Source: an uncultured Ruminococcus sp. (GTDB lineage: Bacteria > Bacillota > Clostridia > Oscillospirales > CAG-272). Taken from it: a DNA stretch of 9,187 nt. The stretch covers positions 1 through 9,187 of the forward strand of contig CADBRS010000043.1 of the NCBI GenBank assembly GCA_902797125.1. Direction: 5' to 3'. Positions 1 through 6,808 of the stretch are shown in pieces. The stretch's first letter is position 1, and each line of letters starts with the position of its first letter. Position numbers and translations under genes: made by a program. The notes below the pieces were generated by a model, which was given only the letters and a program-made list of their open reading frames with translations, was not told the DNA's origin and did not search any database.

Positions 1-918
1 CTTCTCATGCTCAAGGGCGTTCTGGACTGCCCGGAACTGCCCCTCAACGTCTCCAGAAGCTATTTGCAGGACGACGCCTACGTCAAACGGGTCTCGGACC
101 ACATCGTCAAGAAGGTCGCGGACAAACTCAACAGCCTTTGCAAGAACGAGCGTGAAAAATATGAAAAGGTCTGGACAGACATCCGCACTTTCGTCGAGTA
201 TGCCTGCCTGCGCGAGCGCAAATTCTACGACCGCGTCAAGAATTCATTGCTCTACGTTCAGACAGACGGCAAATGCGTCACGTCCGAGGAATACTTGCAG
301 AATGCAGGCAATCCCGAGAAGAAGAACATCTACTACACGACGGACAAGGCTCTGCAAGCTCAATATATCGAACTCTATCAGCAGCAGAACATCGCGGTCG
401 TCGAACTCAATCATCAGCTCGACACCCAATTCGTCTCCACGCTGGAAAATTATGAAAACGATGCAGGCATCCATTTCCTCCGCGTCGACTCGGCCACGGA
501 CGTTCTGAAGAACGAAGAAGGCGAAGACCTCGAAAAGGATCAGAAGAAGAAACTCACCGATCTGTTCAGAAAAGTCTCCAAGGACGAAAAGCTCGAGGTG
601 ATCTTCGAGTCCATGAAAGACGCGAGCGTCCCCGCGATGCTGGTGCTCTCCGAAGAGTCCAGACGGATGGAGGACATGATGCGCATGTACGGCTCGATGG
701 GACTCGGTTCATCCTTCCCTCTCGAATACAAGCTGCACGTCAACACTTCGTCCGAACTGACCAAAAAACTGGCCGGCCTCGTCAAAGAAGACAAGGACAA
801 AGCCGAGAAGATGGGCGCCTACCTGTACAGGCTGTCCGTATTGGCGCAAAGAAAACTCAGTGCGGATGAACTGAAGGAGTTCTTGTCCTCCAGTTTCGAT
901 CTGCTCAAAGATTTTTGA
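1..918 (+). CDS. htpG: Molecular chaperone HtpG (Hsp90 family), C-terminal half
   Basis: This is the 3' part of the bacterial Hsp90 gene. The reading frame is open through base 1, so the true start lies outside the window, and the ATG at 7 is internal. About 305 residues are visible, against a usual length of roughly 620-640. The visible part begins in the middle domain with the hallmark segment LPLNVSRSYLQ (about residues 13-23), whose Arg corresponds to the catalytic-loop arginine that contacts the ATP gamma-phosphate in Hsp90s. The rest covers the end of the middle domain and the C-terminal dimerisation domain, with the Met-rich MEDMMRMYGSMG stretch near residues 223-234. There is no MEEVD tail, as expected for a bacterial protein. 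HtpG is a cytoplasmic ATP-dependent homodimeric chaperone. A strong terminator follows the stop, and the next gene is convergent. Family identity is seen directly and is very secure. Confidence 0.97.
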   Translation, partial: LLMLKGVLDCPELPLNVSRSYLQDDAYVKRVSDHIVKKVADKLNSLCKNEREKYEKVWTDIRTFVEYACLRERKFYDRVKNSLLYVQTDGKCVTSEEYLQNAGNPEKKNIYYTTDKALQAQYIELYQQQNIAVVELNHQLDTQFVSTLENYENDAGIHFLRVDSATDVLKNEEGEDLEKDQKKKLTDLFRKVSKDEKLEVIFESMKDASVPAMLVLSEESRRMEDMMRMYGSMGLGSSFPLEYKLHVNTSSELTKKLAGLVKEDKDKAEKMGAYLYRLSVLAQRKLSADELKEFLSSSFDLLKDF

Positions 919-937
919 TCATTATTACAACGCAAGA

Positions 938-978
938 GGCGGTGGAAAAACCTGCATGGTTTTCCACCGCCCCTTTTT
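938..978 (+). terminator. Rho-independent terminator of htpG
   Basis: A perfect 12-base-pair stem is formed by GGCGGTGGAAAA (938-949) and TTTTCCACCGCC (960-971). Two more C-G pairs inside it leave a five-base loop. A T-tract follows on the plus strand at 974-978. It starts about 20 bases after the htpG stop. On the minus strand the same stem is not followed by a T-run, so it is a weaker terminator for the convergent antitoxin gene, if it works there at all. Confidence 0.9.
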
Positions 979-984
979 CGAAGT

Positions 985-1230
985 CTAATTTACTTTTACA
1001 GTTGACTTCTTTCGTTCATCATACGCCTTTTGAAGGTTCAGCCAGGTATCTGCACTGATTCCCAGCATATCGGATAACTTCATGGCCAAATCGTTTGATA
1101 CAGGCATCTGCCCATCCAATAACAAACTCACTGTTTCGGATGTGGTTCCCAACCGTTTTGCAAATTCATCCGGAGTCATCTCCAGTTCATCCATAATTTC
1201 AGAAAATAATACCCGGGATGAAAGGCACAT
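985..1230 (-). CDS. HigA-family antitoxin (XRE helix-turn-helix), N-terminus displaced by a frameshift
   Basis: This intact 81-codon frame carries the XRE-type DNA-binding fold of HigA antitoxins. The helix-turn-helix lies in residues about 19-45 (MTPDEFAKRLGTTSETVSLL), and residues about 58-70 (ISADTWLNLQKAY) match the family's typical C-terminal signature. HigA proteins bind their own promoter and neutralise HigB RNase toxins. The first nine residues do not look like HigA. The expected HPGYY motif is instead encoded just upstream in the other frame (1203-1256), behind a good ribosome binding site. One extra T in the run at 1203-1206 would join the two into a protein of about 90 residues. 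As given, either the gene is damaged, the base call is wrong, or translation starts inside at the ATG at 1230, which has only a poor binding site. No HigB-like toxin gene lies next to it. GC is about 45%, below the operon genes. Family call is secure; functionality is uncertain. Confidence 0.8.
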   Translation of the reverse strand: MCLSSRVLFSEIMDELEMTPDEFAKRLGTTSETVSLLLDGQMPVSNDLAMKLSDMLGISADTWLNLQKAYDERKKSTVKVN

Positions 1231-1256
1231 ATGTTTTTATCTTCTTCGCTAAGCAT
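1176..1256 (-). pseudogene. Displaced 5' end of the HigA-like gene (frame-shifted N-terminus)
   Basis: From the ATG at 1256 the frame reads MLSEEDKNICAFHPGYYF and then runs out of homology into a few unrelated residues and a TGA at 1176-1178. HPGYY is the conserved N-terminal motif of many clostridial HigA antitoxins, where it is directly followed by a segment like (K/Q)EIIDE. The matching segment here, SEIMDELEMT, is in the other frame and starts at 1203. The ATG is preceded by GGAGG at 1268-1272, so this is almost certainly the original start codon. The break maps to the four-T run at 1203-1206. This is listed separately because the downstream frame remains open and could still be translated. 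Confidence 0.72.
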
Positions 1257-1267
1257 AATGATTTTTA

Positions 1268-1272
1268 CCTCC
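1268..1272 (-). promoter_or_regulatory. Ribosome binding site of the HigA-like gene
   Basis: GGAGG on the minus strand lies 11 bases before the ATG at 1256. It favours 1256 over 1230 as the ancestral start and is the main support for reading the gene as frameshifted rather than simply short. It sits in the 31-base gap after the DUF3592-like gene, so the two genes may share a transcript. Confidence 0.65.
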
Positions 1273-1287
1273 AGTAGATGAGAATGA

Positions 1288-2301
1288 TCAGACCATAGAC
1301 TCGAAACGAGGCGACAGCGCTTCCTTGAACAATGCGAGGAAGATCACGTCCGCATAGGACTTCTGTCCCTCGATCTGATAGTAGTATTGATTCAATCTGA
1401 ACTTGGATGCGATCGGATGAGCCTCGGAATCATCGTCATGAGCGTACTGGGAAGACGAGACAGCGCTGCCCACGAGTTTGTCCTCATGATAGATATCGAT
1501 GCTCACGGCCACTTTTTTGCTCACGCCGTGCTCGACGCGGATCTTGTTTGCGGAGAAATAGGTCGTAATTTCGACGCCGTCGAAAGTGAATCCCTGAGAA
1601 ACCGTATAGGACCCGGATGAGGCGCTGTTGACGTGTCCGACCTTATGCTCGGTCTCCCGATGATTCACATGATCGGTAAACACATAGGTGTGCGGTCCGA
1701 CCGGCGAATGCTTGGTCATCAGCCCTTCGTACAAAACGTGCTTGCTTTCATCCTCCAGGGTGAAATGCAGCTTGAGGTGAGCGTGAGGATCCGTTATGAA
1801 ATAGAGTTTCTCGGGTTCTCCGATCTCTCTTCCCTCCGACACGATCAGAGGGGCTTTGGCCAGATCTTTTCCCCGTTTGGCTGTTTTGAGCGCGTTGATG
1901 ATCGCAGCGACGCCACCGACCAGGGCTGCCGCACCGAGTGCGAAGCACAAAACGATCAACCACAAAGGCGATGTCCCGACGATCTTTCCGGGATCGCTGG
2001 GATCATACATGATCTGGACCGTTTTCCCTACCCTGTAGCTCCCGTCATAGGTATTGAGCTGAACGTGGGTATAATTGTGGCCGTCTACCGTATAGTCGAC
2101 ATAAACCTCATATGTGTCGTCGTCTTCTCCGACGCCGGGGATGGTGTTGATCTCGACGATCGTCGCATCCGTTTTTTCGTAGCCTTTGTTCGAGTTGAGA
2201 GTCATGATCGTACCGACAGCGATCAGGATCGCTGAAAGCAGGAATAAAATGACGATCATCACAACTCTTCTATAAGCGTTGCCTGCTGAATGTATATTCA
2301 T
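1288..2301 (-). CDS. DUF3592-like two-helix membrane protein with a His-rich C-terminal domain
   Basis: A 337-residue protein with a hydrophobic helix at about residues 13-34, a beta-rich domain at about 40-110, a second helix at about 113-137, and a soluble C-terminal domain from 140 on. The segment between the helices, with VDYTVDGHNYTH and a closing QIMYDPSDPGKIV stretch, resembles DUF3592 domains, which are typically held outside the membrane. The C-terminal 200 residues are predicted from composition to be mostly beta and cytoplasmic. They are rich in His between about 173 and 223 (for example DPHAHLKLHF), and I do not recognise their family. No function is known for this architecture. 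The ATG at 2301 has no visible ribosome binding site. Met15 (2259) is preceded by GAAGAG at a good distance and is a possible alternative start just before the first helix. A hairpin lies immediately upstream. The HigA-like gene follows 31 bases downstream. Confidence 0.7.
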   Translation of the reverse strand: MNIHSAGNAYRRVVMIVILFLLSAILIAVGTIMTLNSNKGYEKTDATIVEINTIPGVGEDDDTYEVYVDYTVDGHNYTHVQLNTYDGSYRVGKTVQIMYDPSDPGKIVGTSPLWLIVLCFALGAAALVGGVAAIINALKTAKRGKDLAKAPLIVSEGREIGEPEKLYFITDPHAHLKLHFTLEDESKHVLYEGLMTKHSPVGPHTYVFTDHVNHRETEHKVGHVNSASSGSYTVSQGFTFDGVEITTYFSANKIRVEHGVSKKVAVSIDIYHEDKLVGSAVSSSQYAHDDDSEAHPIASKFRLNQYYYQIEGQKSYADVIFLALFKEALSPRFESMV

Positions 2302-2318
2302 CGAAAACTAAGCAAGGA

Positions 2319-2352
2319 TACCGAGCCTCTCAGTTTTAGCAGAGGTTCGGTA
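2319..2352 (-). terminator. Hairpin after the lipoprotein gene, possible operon terminator or attenuator
   Basis: TACCGAGCCTCT (2319-2330) and AGAGGTTCGGTA (2341-2352) form a 12-base-pair stem with one G-U pair and a ten-base loop. An extra A-T pair extends it by one. On the minus strand it starts 43 bases after the stop of the lipoprotein gene and ends 17 bases before the ATG of the DUF3592-like gene. The sequence after it on the minus strand is only moderately T-rich and has no clean T-run, so termination would be weak or conditional. The hairpin itself is seen directly; its role is inference. No other feature is visible in the rest of the gap 2302-2395. Confidence 0.5.
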
Positions 2353-2395
2353 TTCTCTGCATTCTCCCTTCTGTGATTTTTGGTAAGAACGGATA

Positions 2396-5182
2396 TTAAC
2401 CCGCGTATTCCTGATACAGTTCCACGAACGTATCCGGACGCACGATCACGACTTTCTTGCCTGTCGCATCCTGGAGTTCCTGACGGAACGTCTGCATGAC
2501 GCTCACGTCGTTGAGCATCTGGTTGCAATAGACGAACACTTTCGCGAAGATGATCCCGCGATCAGCCTGTCTGGCAGCGGTCTGCGAGAGCAGTTTCTGC
2601 AGTTGGGGCGTCAATGAACCTGCAAACGTGGTGAGGAAGCTCCGGCACCGGACCACATCCGAATTCAGGAGATAGACGGAATCTGCATACTGGCTGGTGC
2701 CGCCTATCGCCGGCGTCACATTGCCGTACGAGGAGAACAAGCCCTGGAGATTCGGGCATTCAGCGGCCATCCGGTTCCCCATCTCGTCCGAGATGTTGTG
2801 CAGCGCGCGCAAAACGACCGTATCCGTCTTTCCGGCCACGTAATTGGTCAGTTCCAGCATCCGGGTCACGATCTTGGCGCGGTCTTCATCCTTATAGAGC
2901 AGACCGAACGCGTCGGGCGAACCCAGATTGGAAATGCCGCCGCCGTCCATATAGAAGTAGTCGTTCGGAGTAGCCTGTGAATATAAGTATTCAAGGACCG
3001 CAGGGGCCACATAGTAGATCGCGCCGCAGAAGGAATAGCCCTTGGCGATGGCAGCTCTCGCTTCCACGTCCCTGAAATTGAACATCCAGAGATGGTAGTC
3101 CCAGGACAGGTTGTCCCCTTCCGAGAGGTCGAAGGTCACGTAGATGGTGTCGTCCTGGAGCGTAGCGCCGGAAACGTCCGCTTTCTGCTTCAGTTCCCCG
3201 ACTTCCAGCGAATTGAGCAGCGACATGTTCGGCGTGGAGAATCCGTATGTGAAATACTTGCCGAACTGACCGCAGATCGTGAACATTTCGAATTCCGGGA
3301 AGCAACCTCCGCCCCGTCCGATGATACCGGTGTTCGGTTTGGTCGAGGCGAACAAAGACATATAGAAATCATAGTCGTCATAGGTCTGGACGTCCGTGGT
3401 GCAGAAGAACAGCGCGCGGGACATGACCGCGTAATCCCTGCAGACGCGGGCCGTGTGACCGGCGCATTCCGCAGAGGCCGGCGCATGGAAGAGCACGTCT
3501 TTGGAGAACTGGTCACCGTAGGTGTTCCAGAGCCACATATAGGCGTCGACGGATGTCTTGAACCGGTCGTCCAGACGGAACAGGATATCTTTCTGGATCT
3601 GGTCCTTGAGTGAATCGTACTGCCCCGGAGTCAGATAGACGGCGTCCAGGACACCGGCAAGCGATGTGGCCAGATTTTCACCGAAGTTGGTCTTCATGCA
3701 GTCGCCTATGATGACGCCCTTGTACCGGTCTTTGAACTGGACCAAAAGATCTGTCAGTTTGGCCTGGACCAGCGTGCGTCCCTTCTGCTCGAGCATGGTG
3801 AGATAGGCTGCCTCTTCCTGAACAAAGCTGTACCGCATGTCGTCGTTATAGGCTCTGTAATCCAGGAATATTTCCGGCGTGGTCCGGTTGACGAGGCCCT
3901 GGAGCGTCACGGCTGTCATCAGCTCGCGTCCGGTCAGATCCACCGCGTTGAGCACGTAGATGGTCTGGGCAGGTGCGTTCTCGGATTTCGGATACACGCC
4001 TTCGTCGGTCACTTCCCCGGGCACCGCGTCGTAGCGTCTGTAATCGACCGTTTCTTCGATCTGTTCCAGATAGATGTCATAGACGGACACGTCCAGATCG
4101 TCTCCGACCGCGCAGATACTGAACGGCGCGTTCTCAACGAGCGGGGTCTCGTCGTTCCCGACGTTCATTTCACCCAGGAAAACGCCGTCGATGTAGTAGA
4201 AGGCCCGCTGGGCTTCCGGATGGACTTCCAGCCGGAACGTATAGTTATTGGGATCTTTCAGCTTGACGCTGGCGCCGCCGCGCTCATAGGTCGAGCGGCC
4301 CACGCGCACGAACGTGCCGTGCTCGATGGACATGCAGATGTGCTCGACGCCACTCGCCTGGTTCACCATCAGCTGCACGATCGGATTGGCTTTGTTGTTG
4401 CGGTTCTCGACCGTGAACTCGATCCTATAAGGACCTTCGCCGGTCGTCCCTCTGTAGCCGCACCCGGAAGTCATATGGAAATCGATCGAATCTTCGGTCA
4501 GGTCGTACTTTCCGCCCGGTTTGAAGTCGGAGATCGGTAGCAAAGGATCTGACGAGACCTGCACGATCGGGCGGATGACCCGGCCGGATTCCAGCGTTTT
4601 ACCAGCCATCTCGCTGACCTCCTTTTTGGGGATCCTGACGACAGTTTTCCCCCATTTGTCATTTGTATATTTGTCTGTGTCGTAGTCGAAAGCGATCTTG
4701 AGAAAGCGGTCTACGGCGTAAACCGTTTCGGATACATCGTAGCCGATGATGAAGATCTTGGTTCCTTCGCAGGCGATGACATATTCGCCTTCCTTGAGTT
4801 CATCCTGGAAAGGCTGTGCCTCCTCGATCTCGGTGGCTCCCACGATGATCTCGTATTCGGCGCGGTTGTTGATCGTGTCGTCGACATAGTCCGTTCCCAC
4901 GCCCAGCGAGAGATCTGTCATTTCGCGGATGACGCGCAGAAGCTTCGAAAAAGCCGTCGTGACGTCTTTGGGAGAATAATCGGATCGCATCAGCTTATAG
5001 CCGGTGAGGTCGATCTCGACATAGTCTTCCAGTCCGCCCGGAGTCTCGGATTCATTCCCGGACTGTTCGGTCTCGCTGCCGTCTCCGTCCCCGGACGACG
5101 TCTGACCGCAAGAGGACAGAACGGCCGGGACTAAGAGCAGACAGGCCAGCAGGATGGATAAGCAGCGGATGAATAGTTTCAT
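2396..5182 (-). CDS. Surface lipoprotein with GxGYxYP-like (putative glycoside hydrolase) module
   Basis: A 928-residue exported lipoprotein. The signal peptide ends in the lipobox LSSC with lipidated Cys25, followed by a Ser/Gly/Glu linker to about residue 50. Residues about 55-165 resemble the small alpha/beta N-terminal domain common in clostridial glycan-active proteins (YEIIVGATE near 110-118). Residues about 205-375 look like a beta-sandwich of the concanavalin/LamG type (FYYIDGVFLGEMNVG near 328-342). From about 405 on it resembles the GxGYxYP family: LQGLVNRTTPEIFL at 427-440, FDLSEGDN at 684-691, and GGGISNLGSP at 747-756 where the name-giving motif is expected, here degenerate. GxGYxYP proteins are assigned as putative glycoside hydrolases, without established chemistry as far as I know. 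It is the last gene of the operon, 9 bases after its neighbour. Its binding site AAGGGGG overlaps the preceding stop codon, suggesting translational coupling. Lipoprotein status is secure; the family call is good but rests on motifs read by eye. Confidence 0.78.
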   Translation of the reverse strand: MKLFIRCLSILLACLLLVPAVLSSCGQTSSGDGDGSETEQSGNESETPGGLEDYVEIDLTGYKLMRSDYSPKDVTTAFSKLLRVIREMTDLSLGVGTDYVDDTINNRAEYEIIVGATEIEEAQPFQDELKEGEYVIACEGTKIFIIGYDVSETVYAVDRFLKIAFDYDTDKYTNDKWGKTVVRIPKKEVSEMAGKTLESGRVIRPIVQVSSDPLLPISDFKPGGKYDLTEDSIDFHMTSGCGYRGTTGEGPYRIEFTVENRNNKANPIVQLMVNQASGVEHICMSIEHGTFVRVGRSTYERGGASVKLKDPNNYTFRLEVHPEAQRAFYYIDGVFLGEMNVGNDETPLVENAPFSICAVGDDLDVSVYDIYLEQIEETVDYRRYDAVPGEVTDEGVYPKSENAPAQTIYVLNAVDLTGRELMTAVTLQGLVNRTTPEIFLDYRAYNDDMRYSFVQEEAAYLTMLEQKGRTLVQAKLTDLLVQFKDRYKGVIIGDCMKTNFGENLATSLAGVLDAVYLTPGQYDSLKDQIQKDILFRLDDRFKTSVDAYMWLWNTYGDQFSKDVLFHAPASAECAGHTARVCRDYAVMSRALFFCTTDVQTYDDYDFYMSLFASTKPNTGIIGRGGGCFPEFEMFTICGQFGKYFTYGFSTPNMSLLNSLEVGELKQKADVSGATLQDDTIYVTFDLSEGDNLSWDYHLWMFNFRDVEARAAIAKGYSFCGAIYYVAPAVLEYLYSQATPNDYFYMDGGGISNLGSPDAFGLLYKDEDRAKIVTRMLELTNYVAGKTDTVVLRALHNISDEMGNRMAAECPNLQGLFSSYGNVTPAIGGTSQYADSVYLLNSDVVRCRSFLTTFAGSLTPQLQKLLSQTAARQADRGIIFAKVFVYCNQMLNDVSVMQTFRQELQDATGKKVVIVRPDTFVELYQEYAG

Positions 5183-5191
5183 AAATCCCCC

Positions 5192-6802
5192 TTATTGAAG
5201 TTCGATCGTATGTGTGCCGCCCGGGACCGGGATGAACCGGCCGGGCCTTTTTGCATGTAACGGACGGACGGGTTTGCCGTCCAGAAGAGCGGTGCCGGAC
5301 GCCTGGGCTTCAGGCAGTCTCAAAACGACGCTTGTGGATGAGGAAACGGTCAGCGCTCCATCCTTTGAAGAGATCTTAGACAGGCTTCTCGCGTGCCAGA
5401 ACAGCGCGATCTCGTCCGTCGTCGTCCGGAAGATCTTGTATCCTTTGTCCCGGGCATGAGAGAGACCCGCCTCGATCGCGGCTCGGGCCCAGGGCGTATG
5501 TGCTCCGTGATCCTCCAGATAGTGAGGATGACAGAAGAACTGAGCGATCCGTCCTTCGCGGGCGGCGTCGTCGATATAATCCAAGACCCCTTCGGGACCG
5601 GGATAGGGCCCTCCGACCCGTGGCTCGTAATAGTTGATCGGTATTTCCAGACAATAGATCGGTGCGTTTCCGTGCGCGGCGTCGTCCAGCGTCTTTCTCG
5701 GGAAACTCGTCCCGTATGAAAAGCCTTTCAGATTGAACGCGTTGATGTCAGACGGATCCACCTCGCCGGATTTGCCGTTGTCTGCCAGCGCGCCGCATGC
5801 GGACAGCCATCTGAGACGTTCTGCAGTGGAGCCCCGCTGGATCAGGCAATGATTGGTGCCGGTCAGGGACGGGCGACCGAAAAAGGATAAATAATGCAAA
5901 AGCGTTTCCCGCTGGCTCTCTTCGGAATAATCCCGGACCGTGAAATCGGTATGCAGCCCGCACTCGCAGCCCAGGGACTCGAGTTCGGAAAGATCTCCTT
6001 GAGACAGGATGAACGAGGGCCCCGGACCGGGCATCACGTTGAGATGGTATCTCATCCCGATCGAATGGAGATAGGCGGCCGCCTGCCGGTCGAATACCGA
6101 AGACGTATAATCGTCGTCGCCCGAGATATGCAAGGCAAGATCCGCGACCGTGCCGTCCTCCATGGGCGGCAGTCTGTCCAGAAGCGGCAACCCTGCGTCC
6201 AAAAGGATCGACTCTACGAAAAAGAGCATCTCGTCGTTGTAGGGATAAGGCATCTTCATATCCGGCGGGAGCGGTCTGAAATCCGGCGTCCGGCCCAGCG
6301 GGAACCATGAAGTCGGTCCGCCGTCTCCGAAGCCGTCTCCGGAAAACCATACAGAGCCGGGGAGATCGAAACGGAAATCATAGACCCTTCCCTTTTTCAG
6401 AACGGCCGGTTTTTCGCCTGCGCGCAAAAGGACAGAAGCATCACCCTCTTCGAGCAGCCCGTCTTCAAGCACGGGTGCGAACAGCGGGATCTCGAAACGG
6501 TCCAGCGACAGCGTGTCGAAGATCTTTTTCTCGCGAACCGCGCAAACGTGGCCTCGGCCCGCACCGAACGAGATCACGGTGCCGATCCGGCCATTGGTCA
6601 GTTCCCGGATCTGATCAGGCGTCAGATTCTCGGCTCCGATGAGGAGGATATCGCTGGGGCCCGGGACCGACAAATCGGATACCGGTTCTCCGGTGGCTCC
6701 CATGAAGCCAAGCAGGCAGGAGATATAGAGAGGCGTATAATCCAGTCCCTTTTGGTGGTAGGATTCTTTGGCCTCCTCGGAAACGTAGTAGTAAAGACTC
6801 AT
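5192..6802 (-). CDS. Polysaccharide-deacetylase-like (CE4/NodB-type) cytoplasmic protein
   Basis: A 536-residue protein with no signal peptide or membrane helix. Residues about 1-110 contain an alpha/beta segment (SDILLIGAENLTPDQIREL at 50-68) reminiscent of the glutamine-amidotransferase-like fold found in some glycan enzymes. The central part, about 220-460, has the motif layout of a NodB/CE4 deacetylase barrel: SGDDDYT at 227-233 with the Asp cluster, GLHTDF at 282-287, GTNHCLIQRGS at 315-325, and FFCHPHYL at 422-429. In CE4 enzymes Asp and His from such motifs bind a divalent metal and act on N- or O-acetyl groups of sugars. Residues about 475-536 look like a small beta domain. The start at 6802 has AGGAG at 6812-6816, which overlaps the end of the transporter gene only 6 bases upstream. 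Substrate and actual activity are unknown. A catalytically altered relative is possible because the Asp motif is not the classical TFDDG. Confidence 0.68.
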   Translation of the reverse strand: MSLYYYVSEEAKESYHQKGLDYTPLYISCLLGFMGATGEPVSDLSVPGPSDILLIGAENLTPDQIRELTNGRIGTVISFGAGRGHVCAVREKKIFDTLSLDRFEIPLFAPVLEDGLLEEGDASVLLRAGEKPAVLKKGRVYDFRFDLPGSVWFSGDGFGDGGPTSWFPLGRTPDFRPLPPDMKMPYPYNDEMLFFVESILLDAGLPLLDRLPPMEDGTVADLALHISGDDDYTSSVFDRQAAAYLHSIGMRYHLNVMPGPGPSFILSQGDLSELESLGCECGLHTDFTVRDYSEESQRETLLHYLSFFGRPSLTGTNHCLIQRGSTAERLRWLSACGALADNGKSGEVDPSDINAFNLKGFSYGTSFPRKTLDDAAHGNAPIYCLEIPINYYEPRVGGPYPGPEGVLDYIDDAAREGRIAQFFCHPHYLEDHGAHTPWARAAIEAGLSHARDKGYKIFRTTTDEIALFWHARSLSKISSKDGALTVSSSTSVVLRLPEAQASGTALLDGKPVRPLHAKRPGRFIPVPGGTHTIELQ

Positions 6803-6808
6803 GAATTG

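Noticed and set aside
1203..1206. Four-T run in the HigA-like gene as a phase-variable or programmed frameshift site.
   Set aside because: Four bases are too few for typical slipped-strand phase variation, and only one of the two tRNAs could re-pair after a -1 slip. Mutation or sequencing error is simpler.
1633..2235. A 200-codon plus-strand open frame opposite the DUF3592-like gene.
   Set aside because: It has no ribosome binding site, its composition mirrors the opposite strand, and it resembles no protein family. The minus-strand frame has clear helices and a domain pattern.
2346..2372. Short reading frame (ATG followed by seven codons and TAA) on the minus strand just before the hairpin, with an upstream GGGAG, like a leader peptide.
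   Set aside because: The GGGAG is almost touching the ATG, so spacing is too short for initiation, and the codons show no regulatory bias. It is probably chance.
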